Below, piece by piece: positions 1 to 10,139 of a DNA stretch of 38,305 nucleotides. How positions within the stretch are numbered: position 1 is the first letter of the stretch; each line of letters begins with the position of its first letter. Location of the stretch: the NCBI GenBank assembly GCA_023266095.1, contig JAHFRV010000020.1, positions 13,902 to 52,206 of the forward strand. The letters run 5' to 3'. The position numbers were made by a program, and so were the translations under genes. Below the pieces are notes generated by a model. It saw only the letters and a list, made by a program, of their open reading frames with translations, did not search any database and had not been told where the DNA came from. Source of the stretch: Gammaproteobacteria bacterium (GTDB lineage Bacteria; Pseudomonadota; Gammaproteobacteria; DRLM01).

Positions 1-789
1 ATATTGGGCGATCTTGCGGACGATGCGCACCAGCTCACGCTGCCACGGTTCCAATAAAGGCGCGTTTTTTTCGATGAAGTACAGCACGTTTTCCTGCGGT
101 TCGCTCGGGAAACGCAAGGCTTTGGTGGGATCGGCGGCGGCGTCCGCCCTGGGAATGGTCCGCCACAAATCGTTTACTTGCGATTGGAGAAATTCCTCGC
201 GTTCGCGCTGCCGCAGTCTTTCTTCATGCGCCGATAGGCGCGGTGGGCGTTTGTAACGGTCCACGCCGTAATTCATCAGGGCATGGCAGGAATCGAGAAT
301 CAATTCCACCTCTTCTTCGCCGTGGCGCCGCTCGCATTCCGCCACGTATTTTTTGGCGAACACCAGATAGTCGATGATCGAATCCGGATTGGTCCATGTG
401 CGGAACAGGTAGTTACCCTTGAAAAACGAGTTGTGGCCATAAGCAGCGTGGGCGATGACCAAAGCCTGCATGGTCATGGAATTCTCTTCCATGAGATAGG
501 CGATGCATGGGTTGGAATTGATCACGATCTCATAGGCGAGCCCCATTTGACCGCGTTTATAACGTTGTTCGACACTCAGGAATTGTTTGCCGAAGGACCA
601 GTGGTGATAACCCACCGGCATACCCACCGAGGAATAAGCGTCCATCATCTGCTCGGCGCTGATGACCTCGATTTGGTTAGGGTAAGTGTCGAGTTGATAT
701 TCCGCGGCGACCTTGGCGATTTCCTCGTCATATCGTTGCAACAAGTCGTAGGTCCATTCCGAAGTATAAGGTAGTTGCTTGTCGTTCAT
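1..789 (-). CDS. SpoVR family protein (YcgB-like), 3' end cut by the window edge
   Basis: The first 263 or so codons read as a SpoVR/YcgB family protein, starting [14 protein letters not shown] and including [30 protein letters not shown] and [16 protein letters not shown]. Full family members are about 500 residues, so roughly half is visible. The family was named for Bacillus SpoVR (spore cortex); in Gram-negative bacteria its biochemical role is not established. The ATG (787-789) overlaps the TGA of the upstream DUF444 gene by an ATGA, so the two are translationally coupled, and prkA lies just upstream. This prkA-yeaH-spoVR trio recurs in proteobacteria and is linked to starvation and stationary-phase survival. 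The family call is secure; the function is not. Confidence 0.93.
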   Translation of the reverse strand, partial: MNDKQLPYTSEWTYDLLQRYDEEIAKVAAEYQLDTYPNQIEVISAEQMMDAYSSVGMPVGYHHWSFGKQFLSVEQRYKRGQMGLAYEIVINSNPCIAYLMEENSMTMQALVIAHAAYGHNSFFKGNYLFRTWTNPDSIIDYLVFAKKYVAECERRHGEEEVELILDSCHALMNYGVDRYKRPPRLSAHEERLRQREREEFLQSQVNDLWRTIPRADAAADPTKALRFPSEPQENVLYFIEKNAPLLEPWQRELVRIVRKIAQY

Positions 790-2054
790 GCCGCGGCTTT
801 CTTTTTGAAGAGTTTCCGGAAGACCGGGAAGATATCGGCGCTTTTCTCGATACGCTGCATCGCGAAATTAGGACAGGCTCTTTTGACGTTTTGAAATTCG
901 CGCCACAAGCCGCGCGGGGTGTCTTCGGCGATTTCTATATATGCGTAATATTGAACCCGCGGCATGATGGATTTGGTAAGCACCTCTTTGCAGAGGGGCG
1001 AGTCGTCGCTCCAATTGTCGCCGTCGGAAGCTTGCGCGGCGTAGATGTTCCATTCCGAGGGCGGGTAGCGTTTGTCGATGATTTCCTCCATGAGCTTGAG
1101 TGCGCTGGATACCACCGTGCCGCCGGTTTCCCGCGAGTAGAAGAATTCGTTTTCATCCACTTCCTTGGCGATGGTGTGGTGACGGATGAAGACCAGATCG
1201 ATGTGCTCGTACGTGCCGGTGAGAAAGAAATACAGCAGTGTGAAAAACCGCTTGGCCATGTCCTTTTTGCCTTGATCCATCGAGCCGGAAACGTCCATCA
1301 GGCAAAACATCACCGCCTGGCTGGAAGGATAAGGCTGTTTGATCCGGTTGTTGTAACGCAGATCGAAAGTGTCGATGAAAGGTACGGCCTTAATCCTGGC
1401 TTTCAAGCGTTCGATTTTGTCACGCAGCACGGCGACTCCGGGACTGGCTTCGCCGTTCAACAATAACAGGGCTTCCAATTCTTTTTCCGCTTCGTGCACT
1501 TGACCTTGCAGCGGCGAACGCAGCGCGATGCGGCGGCTGAGGGCGCCTTTGAGCGAGCGGATGATATTGATGTTGGTGGGAACACCGTCTTGGGTATAAC
1601 CGGCACGCACGGTTTTTTCCCGCATCATTTTTTGCAATTGGTTTTTGACCAGATCGGGCAACTCCAAATCCTCGAAGAACAGATCGAGAAATTCCTCCCG
1701 GGAAATTTGAAAGACGAAGTCGTCGAGTCCCTCACCATTGTTGCTGGCTTTACCGCTACCTGGGCCGCCTGATCCGCCCAGCGGGCGGGGCAGGCGATCG
1801 CCGGTAACGAAGTCGGTATTGCCCGGATGAACGGTCTCGCGCTGTCCGCCCGGCCCGTGATGAATCACCGGCTCCGAAATATCTTTGGCCGGGATATTGA
1901 TTTTTTCACCCCGGTTGAGATCGGTGATGCTGCGTTCGGCAATCGCGTCGGACACCGCCTTCTTTATCTGGTTTTTATAACGCCGGATAAATTTTTGCCG
2001 GTTAACCGCGCTTTTGTTCTTGCCATTGGGCCGCCTGTCGATGAATTGGGACAC
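786..2054 (-). CDS. yeaH: DUF444 protein YeaH-like, VWA-type domain
   Basis: About 422 residues, close to E. coli YeaH (about 427). The conserved N-terminus of the family, [12 protein letters not shown], begins two codons after a GTG at 2054, so I take that GTG as the start. An upstream in-frame start at 2114 would overlap prkA by 37 bp and add an unconserved leader. A glycine-rich segment near residues 91-106 ([11 protein letters not shown]) precedes a VWA/MIDAS-like motif DVSGSM (D254). The gene lies 23 bp after prkA and overlaps the spoVR start by 4 bp. It is presumed to work with the PrkA kinase in the nutrient-stress response; the molecular function is unknown. Confidence 0.9.
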   Translation of the reverse strand: MSQFIDRRPNGKNKSAVNRQKFIRRYKNQIKKAVSDAIAERSITDLNRGEKINIPAKDISEPVIHHGPGGQRETVHPGNTDFVTGDRLPRPLGGSGGPGSGKASNNGEGLDDFVFQISREEFLDLFFEDLELPDLVKNQLQKMMREKTVRAGYTQDGVPTNINIIRSLKGALSRRIALRSPLQGQVHEAEKELEALLLLNGEASPGVAVLRDKIERLKARIKAVPFIDTFDLRYNNRIKQPYPSSQAVMFCLMDVSGSMDQGKKDMAKRFFTLLYFFLTGTYEHIDLVFIRHHTIAKEVDENEFFYSRETGGTVVSSALKLMEEIIDKRYPPSEWNIYAAQASDGDNWSDDSPLCKEVLTKSIMPRVQYYAYIEIAEDTPRGLWREFQNVKRACPNFAMQRIEKSADIFPVFRKLFKKKAAA

Positions 2055-2077
2055 GCTATATGTCCATCCTATGTTGG

Positions 2078-4000
2078 TTATGACGACTTCCGAGTGCGCA
2101 AATGCCATTCGCACAGCAGGCGAACTTGCTTGGGCGTGTAGCCTTTGGTCACCATGCGATTGACGAACTCCTCATGCTTTTTCTTGTCATCCGACGTCGA
2201 CTTGGCGTTGAATGAAATCACCGGCAGCAGATCTTCAGTGGTGGAGAACATCTTTTTCTCGATGACTTCGCGGAGTTTTTCGTAACTGGTCCACGACGGG
2301 TTTTTACCGGCATTGTTGGCCCGCGCCCGCAATACGAAATTGACGATCTCATTGCGAAAATCCTTGGGGTTGCTGATGCCAGCCGGCTTTTCGATTTTCT
2401 CCAGTTCGCCATTGATCGCCGCCCGGTCGAGGAATTCGCCGGTATCCGGGTCGCGGTATTCCGAATCCTGAATCCAATAATCGGCATAGGTTACGTAACG
2501 GTCGAAGATGTTCTGGCCGAATTCCGAATAGGATTCGAGATAGGCGGTCTGGATTTCCTTGCCGATGAATTCGGCGTAACGCGGCGCCAGATATCCTTTG
2601 AGGAAGGAGAGGTAACGGTCCTTCACTTCCGGCTGGTACTGCTCTTGCTCGATCTGCTGCTCGAGAATGTACAACAAGTGTACCGGATTGGCGGCGATTT
2701 CCGAATGATCGTAGTTGAACACCTTGGAGAGTATCTTAAACGCGAAGCGGGTGGACAGGCCTGACATGCCTTCGTCCGGGCCGGCGAAGTCGCGGTATTC
2801 CTGATAGGACTTGGATTTCGGATCGACGTCCTTGAGATTCTCGCCGTCATAGACCCGCATCTTGGAATAGATGCTGGAATTTTCCGGATCCTTGATGCGG
2901 GACAGGATCGCGAACTGGCCCATCATTTCCAAGGTGCCAGGCGCGCACGGTGAATTGGACAGCGATGAGTTGGTCAGCAGTTTTTCATAGATTTTCATCT
3001 CTTCGTGGACGCGCAGGCAATACGGCACCTTGACGATGTAAATGCGGTCGAGGAAAGCCTCGTTGTTTTTGTTGTTGCGGAAGGCCTGCCACTCCGATTC
3101 ATTGGAGTGGGCGAGGATGATGCCGTCGAAGGGAATGGCTGCGAACCCTTCTGTGCCCTTGTAGTTGCCTTCCTGGGTGGCGGTCAGCAAGGGATGCAGC
3201 ACCTTGATGGGAGCTTTGAACATTTCGACGAATTCGAGCATGCCCTGATTGGCCAGGCACAGACCGCCGGAGTAGCTGTAGGCGTCGGGATCGTCTTGCG
3301 AAAATTGCTCGAGTTTGCGGATGTCGACCTTGCCCACCAGGCTGGAGATGTCCTGGTTGTTTTCGTCGCCAGGTTCGGTTTTGGCTATGGCTATTTGACG
3401 CAAGATCGACGGCAGACGCTTCACGACCTTGAACTTGGTTATATCGCCGTTGTATTCGTGCAGGCGTTTGACCGCCCAGGGCGACATGATCTTGCCCAAA
3501 TAGCGCTGCGGTATGCCGTAGTCTTCTTCGAGAATACGGCCGTCTTCCTGGCGGGAGAACAGCCCGAGCGGCGATTCGTTTACCGGCGAGTCCTTGATCG
3601 CGTAGAAAGGGATGTGCTCCATCAGCGATTTGAGTTTCTCCGCCAGCGAGGACTTGCCACCGCCCGGTGGTCCGAGCAGGTAGAGAATCTGTTTTTTCTC
3701 TTCCAGGCCTTGGGCCGCATGACGGAAGAAGGCGACGATTTGTTCGATGGTCTCTTCCATGCCGTAGAAATCGCGGAAGGCAGGATAGATTTTCATGACT
3801 TTGTTGGCGAAGATGCGGCTCAGGCGGGAATCCTTACTGGTGTCCAGCAGCTCCGGTTCGCCGATGGCCATCAGCAGACGCTCAGCCGCAGTGGCGTAAG
3901 CGGAAGGGTCGGTTTTGCAGATTTCGAGATATTCATTGAGGGTCAGCTCTTCTTGCCGAGACCCTTCATATCGCGCCTGGTAACTATCGAAGATACTCAT
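2078..4000 (-). CDS. prkA: PrkA family serine protein kinase / AAA+ protein (YeaG)
   Basis: 640 residues, matching the usual length of about 640-644. A PrkA AAA domain holds the Walker A motif GPPGGGKS (residues 110-117). The C-terminal PrkA kinase-like domain follows. The start is the ATG at 4000 ([13 protein letters not shown]) because the upstream GTG at 4006 lies inside the Shine-Dalgarno sequence GAGGTG. PrkA/YeaG has been described as a serine protein kinase, with later work on Bacillus PrkA pointing to ATP-dependent protease activity. In E. coli yeaG-yeaH is an NtrC/nitrogen-starvation operon. A sigma-54-type promoter about 100 bp upstream fits the same control here. First gene of the prkA-yeaH-spoVR operon. 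Confidence 0.96.
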   Translation of the reverse strand: MSIFDSYQARYEGSRQEELTLNEYLEICKTDPSAYATAAERLLMAIGEPELLDTSKDSRLSRIFANKVMKIYPAFRDFYGMEETIEQIVAFFRHAAQGLEEKKQILYLLGPPGGGKSSLAEKLKSLMEHIPFYAIKDSPVNESPLGLFSRQEDGRILEEDYGIPQRYLGKIMSPWAVKRLHEYNGDITKFKVVKRLPSILRQIAIAKTEPGDENNQDISSLVGKVDIRKLEQFSQDDPDAYSYSGGLCLANQGMLEFVEMFKAPIKVLHPLLTATQEGNYKGTEGFAAIPFDGIILAHSNESEWQAFRNNKNNEAFLDRIYIVKVPYCLRVHEEMKIYEKLLTNSSLSNSPCAPGTLEMMGQFAILSRIKDPENSSIYSKMRVYDGENLKDVDPKSKSYQEYRDFAGPDEGMSGLSTRFAFKILSKVFNYDHSEIAANPVHLLYILEQQIEQEQYQPEVKDRYLSFLKGYLAPRYAEFIGKEIQTAYLESYSEFGQNIFDRYVTYADYWIQDSEYRDPDTGEFLDRAAINGELEKIEKPAGISNPKDFRNEIVNFVLRARANNAGKNPSWTSYEKLREVIEKKMFSTTEDLLPVISFNAKSTSDDKKKHEEFVNRMVTKGYTPKQVRLLCEWHLRTRKSS

Positions 4001-4096
4001 AATCACCTCACTCCATGCTTTGCAGGGGCGCCGCCGCCCAATGCCGATGTGTTCCTGACTTTATGCTGCTCAATGTATTGGCACTCAAGCGACATT

Positions 4097-4113
4097 TTGC
4101 AACTATCAGGCCA
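4097..4113 (-). promoter_or_regulatory. Putative sigma-54 promoter of prkA-yeaH-spoVR
   Basis: Read on the minus strand the site is TGGCCTGATAGTTGCAA. It has GG at -24 and GC at -12 with exactly 10 bases between, and a TTGCA downstream element, close to the consensus TGGCAC-N5-TTGCW. Transcription would start near 4088, about 90 bases before the prkA ATG. Known nitrogen control of E. coli yeaGH supports the call. No activator site was identified. Confidence 0.6.
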
Positions 4114-4421
4114 AAACTATTGCTTGGTTTCAGTTTCGCTCGACACCGCCGCAGAATTGAACGGCAATCCAGTTTGTCACATTACTTATCCGATTATAGA
4201 CAATTAGTTAATCAGGTCCATGCCCGCCGCCGGCTAATTGGCGTGACCACGGCCTGGCCGGTCACAACTTGAGCGTTTGCCTACATTAAATCCCTCAACA
4301 GTCATTTTTTCGACACTTCGGAAAGTGCGGAGGTTTCATAAGATTGCGGAATTATTTATTTGCTGCCCGCCCGCCCAGGCCGGCGGTGTCTTGCCGGTTT
4401 CAGGGAAACGAGCCCACTGTG

Positions 4422-4427
4422 TATAAT
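4422..4427 (+). promoter_or_regulatory. Putative -10 element (TATAAT) of prfC
   Basis: A perfect TATAAT lies 37 bases before the prfC ATG, giving a predicted start near 4434 and a short untranslated leader. The best -35 candidate (TTTCAG, 18-base spacer) is poor. The rest of the prkA-prfC gap (4007-4464) holds the sigma-54 site on the other strand and nothing else recognised. Confidence 0.45.
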
Positions 4428-4464
4428 GCCCAACCTTTTCCGTCAGTGTCGTATTAAGAATCTC

Positions 4465-6045
4465 ATGGCAAGTATCGCAGCAGAGGCGGCCCGGCGGCGC
4501 ACGTTCGCTATCATTTCGCACCCCGACGCCGGCAAGACCACCCTTACCGAGAAACTCCTGCTCTATGGCGGTGCCATCCAATTGGCCGGTGCAGTGAAAG
4601 GGCGTAAAGCGTCCCGGCACGCCACCTCGGACTGGATGGAACTGGAAAAACAGCGGGGTATCTCGGTGACGACCTCGGTGATGCAGTTCCCCTATAAGGG
4701 CGTGGTGGTCAATCTGCTGGACACCCCCGGCCACGAGGACTTTTCCGAGGACACCTACCGCACTCTCACCGCGGTGGATTCAGCGTTGATGGTGATCGAC
4801 AGTGCCAAGGGCGTGGAGGAGCGCACCATCAAGTTGATGGAAGTCTGCCGCCTGCGCGATACACCGATCATCTCCTTCATCAACAAACTGGACCGTGAGG
4901 GCCGCGAGCCCATCGATCTGCTGGACGAGATCGAATCGGTGCTCAAGATTCAATGCGCGCCCATCACCTGGCCCATCGGCATGGGCAAGGGTTTTAAAGG
5001 CGTGTTCAATCTCTACACCAACAGCGTGCACTTGTTCAGTTCCACTCACGGCGGCCGCATTCAAGCGGGCGAGGTGATCGAGGGGCTGGCCAATCCGCGG
5101 CTGGATGACTTATTCGGCAGCATGGCCCGCGAGTTTCGCGATCAAGTGGAACTGGTCAAAGGCGCCAGCCATGACTTCGATCTGGCGGCCTATCGCGCCG
5201 GCCGATTGACTCCGGTGTTTTTCGGTTCGGCGGTGAATAATTTCGGCGTCGAGGATTTGTTGAATGCGATGGCGGAATACGCCCCCGCGGCCTTGCCGCG
5301 CCATGCCAGCAGCCGTGATGTGTTGCCTGATGAAGAAAAATTCACGGGCTTCGTATTTAAGATTCAAGCCAATATGGACCCGGCGCACCGCGACCGTATC
5401 GCTTTCATGCGGGTGTGTTCTGGCGCTTACAGCAAGGGTATGAAGTTGCATCAGGTGCGGCTGGGTCGCGACGTGAAGATCGCTAACGCCATCACTTTCA
5501 TGGCGCGCGAGCGCGAGCAGGTGGAAGACGCCTACCCTGGCGATATTATCGGTCTGCACAATCACGGCACCATCCAGATCGGCGATACCTTCAGCGAAGG
5601 CGAAGTGCTCAAGTTCACCGGCATACCCCATTTCGCGCCGGAGTTGTTCCGCCGTGCTCGCCTGCGTGATCCGCTGCGGATGAAAGCCTTGCAGAAGGGC
5701 CTCGAACAGTTGTGCGAGGAAGGGGCCACCCAGTTGTTCAGGCCGCTCAATAGCAACGATTTGATCTTGGGCGCGGTGGGGGTGTTGCAGTTCGACGTGG
5801 TGGCGCAACGGCTCAAGGACGAATATGGCGTGGAGTGTCTCTTCGAGGCGGCGGCGGTAGCCACGGCGCGCTGGGTGCTGTGTGACGACGCCAAGCGTCT
5901 TGAAGAATTCCGTCGCAAGGCTCACGACAATCTGGCCTTGGATGGCGGCGGCGACCTCACCTATTTGGCGCCGACCCGGGTCAACTTGGGGTTGACCATG
6001 GAGCGCTGGCCAGAGATCCAGTTCTTGGCCACCCGCGAGCACTGA
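4465..6045 (+). CDS. prfC: Peptide chain release factor 3 (RF3)
   Basis: 526 residues from the ATG at 4465 ([20 protein letters not shown]); E. coli RF3 is 529. RF3 is a translational GTPase that removes RF1/RF2 from the ribosome after termination. Visible GTPase motifs are G1 HPDAGKTT (residues 19-26), [10 protein letters not shown] of switch I (64-73), G3 DTPGHEDF (86-93) and G4 NKLD. The RF3-specific domains II and III follow ([24 protein letters not shown]). The open frame extends to 4360, but the extra N-terminus is unlike RF3 and would contain the promoter. It converges on glrR with only 19 bp between the stops. Confidence 0.97.
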   Translation: MASIAAEAARRRTFAIISHPDAGKTTLTEKLLLYGGAIQLAGAVKGRKASRHATSDWMELEKQRGISVTTSVMQFPYKGVVVNLLDTPGHEDFSEDTYRTLTAVDSALMVIDSAKGVEERTIKLMEVCRLRDTPIISFINKLDREGREPIDLLDEIESVLKIQCAPITWPIGMGKGFKGVFNLYTNSVHLFSSTHGGRIQAGEVIEGLANPRLDDLFGSMAREFRDQVELVKGASHDFDLAAYRAGRLTPVFFGSAVNNFGVEDLLNAMAEYAPAALPRHASSRDVLPDEEKFTGFVFKIQANMDPAHRDRIAFMRVCSGAYSKGMKLHQVRLGRDVKIANAITFMAREREQVEDAYPGDIIGLHNHGTIQIGDTFSEGEVLKFTGIPHFAPELFRRARLRDPLRMKALQKGLEQLCEEGATQLFRPLNSNDLILGAVGVLQFDVVAQRLKDEYGVECLFEAAAVATARWVLCDDAKRLEEFRRKAHDNLALDGGGDLTYLAPTRVNLGLTMERWPEIQFLATREH

Positions 6046-6064
6046 GGACCGCGGGACGCTGAGT

Positions 6065-7432
6065 TTATACCGCCGCTTCCTTGAACAGGCCGGGTTCCAG
6101 ATGGTGACGGCGCAACAATTTATAGAATTCCGTGCGGTTGCGTTTGGCCAGCCGTGCGGCTTGGGTGACGCTGCCCTGAGTGATTTGCAGCAGTTGCACC
6201 AGATAATCGCGCTCGAAACGATTGCGGGCGTCAGCGAAGGAGAGGATGTCTCCTGATTCGTTGCGCAGCGCTTTATTCACCAAGGAAGCGGGCACGATCG
6301 GCGTGGTGGAAAGGGCCACCACTTGCTCGACGACGTTGAGCAATTGCCGCACATTGCCCGGCCAGGGCGCGCCTATCATCAATTCCAAAGCTTCCGGCGA
6401 GAAGCCTTCTATCTCGCGGCTATTCTTCGCGGCGATGCGGGTCAGAAAATAGCTGGCGAGCAGGGGGATGTCTTCGCGGCGCTGTGCCAGCGTCGGAATT
6501 TCCAGGGCGACGACGTTGAGCCGATAATAAAGATCTTCGCGGAAATGGCCCTGGCTCATCGCCTGTTCGAGATTACGGTGGGTCGCGGAAATGACCCGCA
6601 CATCCACCTTGATCACCTCGGTGGCGCCGACCGGCCGCACCTCGCGGTCCTGCAGCACCCGCAATAATTTCGCTTGCAGGGAAAGCGGCATGTCGCCGAT
6701 TTCGTCTAGGAATAAACTGCCTTTATCGGCAGCCTGAAACAGCCCTTTGTGATTACGGGTCGCGCCGGTGAACGAGCCTTTATTATGGCCGAACAATTCC
6801 GATTCGAGCAGAGGTTCGGGGATGGCGCTGCAATTGATGGCGACGAAAGACTGGTCGTGACGCGGGCTGGCCTTGTGAATGGCGCGGGCCAGCAGGTCTT
6901 TGCCGGTACCGCTCTCGCCGTGGATGAAGACGCTGATATCGCTTTCCGCGACCAGCCGCGCCTGGTGCAGCACGTCCTCCATCATCGGATTGCGGGTGAT
7001 GATTTCGCGGCGCCAGCCGGTGTCGCCGGTGGTTTCGATGTCGGCGATCTGGCTGTTGCCGCTGATGTCGATGGCCTTATTGATTTGATCGAGCAGCGTC
7101 TTGCTTTCGAAAGGTTTGGTAAGAAAACCGAACACGCCCCGTTTGGTGGCGTTCACCGCGTCGGGGATGGTGCCGTGCGCGGTGAGGATGATTACCGGGA
7201 TCATGGGGTAACGTTGATGGATGGCCTCGAACACCGCCATGCCGTCCATGCCGCTCATGCGCAGATCGGTCACCACCACCTGGGGCCGGTGGATGGAAAA
7301 CTGGGCGAGGGCGCGTTCGCCGCTGTCCATGGGAATGACGTCATATCCAGCGGTATTGAGCCGGATGGAGATGAGGCGCAACAGGCCGGGGTCATCGTCG
7401 ATCAGTAATACTTTTCCTTTGGTGCGGTTCAT
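6065..7432 (-). CDS. glrR: Sigma-54-dependent response regulator GlrR (QseF/YfhA)
   Basis: 455 residues in three domains. The receiver domain has acidic residues near 12-14 and the phosphoacceptor D56 (VVVTDLRMSGMDG). The AAA+ sigma-54 activation domain has Walker A GESGTGKD (172-179), the sigma-54-contact loop GSFTGA (219-224, a serine variant of GAFTGA), and FLDEIGDMPLSLQAKLLRVLQ. A Fis-type helix-turn-helix lies near the C-terminus (SVTQAARLAKRNRTEFYKLLRRH). In enterobacteria GlrR activates sigma-54 promoters such as glmY in response to envelope state. The ATG overlaps the qseG TGA, and the order glrK-qseG-glrR matches the enteric operon. Targets in this organism are unknown. Confidence 0.95.
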   Translation of the reverse strand: MNRTKGKVLLIDDDPGLLRLISIRLNTAGYDVIPMDSGERALAQFSIHRPQVVVTDLRMSGMDGMAVFEAIHQRYPMIPVIILTAHGTIPDAVNATKRGVFGFLTKPFESKTLLDQINKAIDISGNSQIADIETTGDTGWRREIITRNPMMEDVLHQARLVAESDISVFIHGESGTGKDLLARAIHKASPRHDQSFVAINCSAIPEPLLESELFGHNKGSFTGATRNHKGLFQAADKGSLFLDEIGDMPLSLQAKLLRVLQDREVRPVGATEVIKVDVRVISATHRNLEQAMSQGHFREDLYYRLNVVALEIPTLAQRREDIPLLASYFLTRIAAKNSREIEGFSPEALELMIGAPWPGNVRQLLNVVEQVVALSTTPIVPASLVNKALRNESGDILSFADARNRFERDYLVQLLQITQGSVTQAARLAKRNRTEFYKLLRRHHLEPGLFKEAAV

Positions 7433-8013
7433 TGCTTGTCCGTCACCTCGACTTTACGGCGTTCATAAATACTCCGTTCGATTTCCTTCAAAGCATCCAA
7501 CTGCTGCTGTATGGCCGTGTTGTTGTTTTGCAGTTCCTTTATCTTAGCCGCCAGGGTCTGAATTTTTTTCTGGTCTTGCAGCGCGGTGAGAACATTCGCT
7601 TTCACCAGAGCCGCGGTGTCTTGAACTAATTTGGGTTGGTCGCTCTGTTCGTCGGTGATTTCGTTGAGCAGCCTAAGCGCGCGATCCGGGTCGTAGAAAG
7701 AGGCCTCACTCAAGCTGAGCAAGGTGATCAATCGGAGACGGTTGTGCAGGGAATTGTCGGATGACCATGCGGTTGACGCGCTTTTGTATTCGGCGCCGAG
7801 CGTGCTTGGTGATGTCGAGTTCATATTGCGATGGTAATCCAACCACCAGCGGGTGACCGCCAGCGCCTCCAATTCAATATCGGGTTGCACCGGTGATTCG
7901 ACTTGTGCCGGTGGCGGGGTTATCGTCGCCGGCGGCTGAGCGGGTAGGCCGCTACAGGCGGTAATACCCAGCGTGAGCATGCAAATGAAAAGGAGTCGCC
8001 AGTTATGCTGCAT
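7429..8013 (-). CDS. qseG: QseG-like outer-membrane lipoprotein of the GlrKR operon
   Basis: 194 residues from the ATG at 8013. The N-terminus MQHNWRLLFICMLTLGITAC is a lipoprotein signal with cleavage before the Cys of GITAC/SG. A proline-rich linker follows, and the C-terminal part (about 140-190) is a predicted coiled coil (KIKELQNNNTAIQQQLDALKE). The open frame extends upstream to 8103, but that part lies inside glrK and would bury the signal peptide. The gene overlaps glrK by 11 bp and glrR by 4 bp. By position and type it matches QseG/YfhG, an envelope partner of the QseE/GlrK sensor. Sequence similarity to the enteric protein was judged by eye only. Confidence 0.8.
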   Translation of the reverse strand: MQHNWRLLFICMLTLGITACSGLPAQPPATITPPPAQVESPVQPDIELEALAVTRWWLDYHRNMNSTSPSTLGAEYKSASTAWSSDNSLHNRLRLITLLSLSEASFYDPDRALRLLNEITDEQSDQPKLVQDTAALVKANVLTALQDQKKIQTLAAKIKELQNNNTAIQQQLDALKEIERSIYERRKVEVTDKQ

Positions 8014-9484
8014 GAGTATGTTTGATTTGTTTATGGGGTAGCGTGACCCGTAAATGGGCGCCTTCGGTATGGGGCAAAGCTTCAATTTGACCATGATGAG
8101 CAAGCGTGTGTTCCCGTGCGATGGATAAACCCAGGCCGGAGCCTTTTATGAAACCGTTAATCGGCGCCTGTCCTTGATAAAACGCCTCAAAAATTTTGGA
8201 CGACTCCGCAGGCGCGATGCCGGGTCCGGAATCGTGTACGTCGAGGATAACGTGCTTGCCACGTTCCTGCAATGTGAGGCGGATGGTGCCGCCGTGGGGC
8301 GAGTATTTAACCGCGTTTGAAAGCAGGTTGTCGACGATCAGCCGCAACTTCTCGGGTTCACCCTCCACCGTTACGGGGGGCGTGTCCATATGCAGGCGGA
8401 TGTCTTTGGCGACCATGCTGAGTTTGTGATCATTGGTAACGTTGATCACGATCTGATCGAGCCGCAATGGCTGGTTATTATAGGCCGGTAACGTGGTGGC
8501 GATGTTGAAATTGAGCAGGTCTTCGATGAGTTTTTGCAGTTTAATGCTGTTTTGCTGCAAGATGCACACGACTTCTTTTTGTTCGCCGCGCAAGCCGCCG
8601 ACCACTTCATCGGCCAATAATTCCGCGCCTTCGCGCAAGGCGGTGAGTGGGGTTTTCAGTTCGTGCGAGACATGACGGATGAAATTGGTTTTTTGTTTTT
8701 CGAGGTCGGCGAGTTGTTGACGCAGCCATTCCAGACGCTGGCCGAGGTATTCCATGTCGCGCGGACCGGTGACGGTGACCGGCGCCGAAAATTGCCCACC
8801 ACCGAGCTGGCGGATGGCCTGATCGATTTGTTTGATGGGGCGATTGAGCAGAACGACAAACACACCCGCGAATATCACCGCCGCGGGGCCTAAAGAAAAA
8901 GCCAGCCAGAGAAATGCTTGCAAGGTTCGTTCGGTGGCTTGGTGCATGGCGGCCACTTCCTCATCGATGACTTGATTGCTTTTGGTCATTATGTTTTGGG
9001 CGATCGCGGTCAACCCGATGAATTGGTTGATCGCGTCTTCAGCGCGCGGGGAATCGGCGGTATCGTTACTGAGCAGTAGAAACTGTTGCTTTTCTTTTTC
9101 GGCAAGCGCGTTGAGTTGCCAAGTCACTGCCGGGTGGTGAATGGCCTCCAGCAGCAAATTGACCGTGACTTGGAAGTTTTGATGTTTCTCCACGTACGCT
9201 TGGAAAAGCGTTTCATCACTTAGCACCCGATATTGGCGGGCGGTGCGTTCCATTGCGGTCAGTTGTTCCAGCAACATGCGAGTGTGCTGGGTCGTGCGTA
9301 CCGCTTTATAAACGGTGGTTTGACTTTGGGTGGCAAGCCGGTCGACATGGATGGCGCCATAAATCAAGGCGAATGTTAAAGGCAGGGCGACTACGCCGAA
9401 CCCGATCAGAGCCAGGGCCAGGAAAGACTTGGGACCATAAAAGTACAGCGATTTCGCGGTGGGAAGGCTGCTGGTAGCTGGCAT
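8003..9484 (-). CDS. glrK: Sensor histidine kinase GlrK (QseE/YfhK)
   Basis: 493 residues. Two membrane segments (about 20-42 and 190-213) flank a helical periplasmic domain. A HAMP-like segment follows, then the dimerisation/phosphoacceptor domain with H274 in HVSHELKTPLTALREGAELL, then the HATPase_c domain with the N box (LLSNAVKYSPHGG), G1 (DSGPGIAP) and G2 (KGSGLGLSIARE) motifs. It should phosphorylate GlrR. It is the first gene of the three-gene operon and is transcribed away from the acyltransferase gene. A sequence 50 bp upstream resembles half of a sigma-54 promoter but lacks the -12 GC. Confidence 0.94.
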   Translation of the reverse strand: MPATSSLPTAKSLYFYGPKSFLALALIGFGVVALPLTFALIYGAIHVDRLATQSQTTVYKAVRTTQHTRMLLEQLTAMERTARQYRVLSDETLFQAYVEKHQNFQVTVNLLLEAIHHPAVTWQLNALAEKEKQQFLLLSNDTADSPRAEDAINQFIGLTAIAQNIMTKSNQVIDEEVAAMHQATERTLQAFLWLAFSLGPAAVIFAGVFVVLLNRPIKQIDQAIRQLGGGQFSAPVTVTGPRDMEYLGQRLEWLRQQLADLEKQKTNFIRHVSHELKTPLTALREGAELLADEVVGGLRGEQKEVVCILQQNSIKLQKLIEDLLNFNIATTLPAYNNQPLRLDQIVINVTNDHKLSMVAKDIRLHMDTPPVTVEGEPEKLRLIVDNLLSNAVKYSPHGGTIRLTLQERGKHVILDVHDSGPGIAPAESSKIFEAFYQGQAPINGFIKGSGLGLSIAREHTLAHHGQIEALPHTEGAHLRVTLPHKQIKHTHAA

Positions 9485-10139
9485 GGTGTTGTTTGTCCCG
9501 TCACTTTAATTTATCCCTTTGCCCAAGATCAGTGCCGAGATCATCGGCAGTGCCTTGCGGCTGGGCGCTAATGTTGAGTGTATTACGGCGCGGGCCTGCT
9601 GACCTGAATCGCCTGCTCTCCCGGCAGGGGTCGATTATAGATCACCTTGACTGCCGCTGAACGGGTCGTACGCCGTTTCCTCTGGAAATTATCGAAAATA
9701 GATTAAGCCGCCGCGTTGATTTATTTACCCAATGTCTCCAAACAGAGACGTAAAAAATGCTTCGATTCATTGACATAAATTTCGGTCGCGGGCTATTGTC
9801 AGCCTAACAAAAAAATTGGGTTTTCCGGCGGGGTGGATTAAATTTAAATTATTGTTTTTTAAAATTTTATTTAATTGTCGGCCATAGAGCCATCAAATGG
9901 CCGGTCCTGTTTGAAGTCGTGGACTCGAGGGCGTTACCCGGTTACGAAATACTGTTGATTATTGTCTTGAGGTGGCCTGCGGGACCAGCCAAGGCAAATC
10001 ATGAATAACCCCGGATGGCAAGCTCATAAAGAGCCGCCACCGTGGTGACTGCACAAGAAATGGAGGTTAGGCGGGCTTCATGCCCGGCATGCATAAATTT
10101 CGATGTGTGCTCACCGCACCATCACGAAGGGAGACGATC
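9485..10139. other. 655-bp divergent intergenic region between glrK and the acyltransferase gene
   Basis: No coding region is convincing here. It holds a perfect inverted repeat TGCCGA/TCGGCA with a 5-base spacer (9533-9549), about 50 bp upstream of glrK, a plausible regulator site or hairpin. There is an A+T-rich block around 9838-9880 and a promoter-like pair at 9770-9799 pointing to the acyltransferase. If that promoter is used, the acyltransferase mRNA has a leader of about 330 bases. I could not match this leader to a known riboswitch. Confidence 0.6.
9770..9799 (+). promoter_or_regulatory. Putative sigma-70 promoter upstream of the acyltransferase
   Basis: A perfect -35 TTGACA (9770-9775), an 18-base spacer and a -10-like TATTGT (9794-9799, 4 of 6 consensus bases). 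It points at the acyltransferase gene 340 bp away. Confidence 0.4.

Noticed and set aside
9515-9550. Sigma-54-like site (CGGCAC-TGATC-TTGG, minus strand) upstream of glrK
   Set aside because: The -24 part is good, but the -12 GC is replaced by GG, and the inverted repeat there explains much of the match.
9980-10080. Possible cyclic di-GMP riboswitch before the acyltransferase (GGCAAA and paired GC blocks)
   Set aside because: The defining conserved segments of the known class cannot be aligned.
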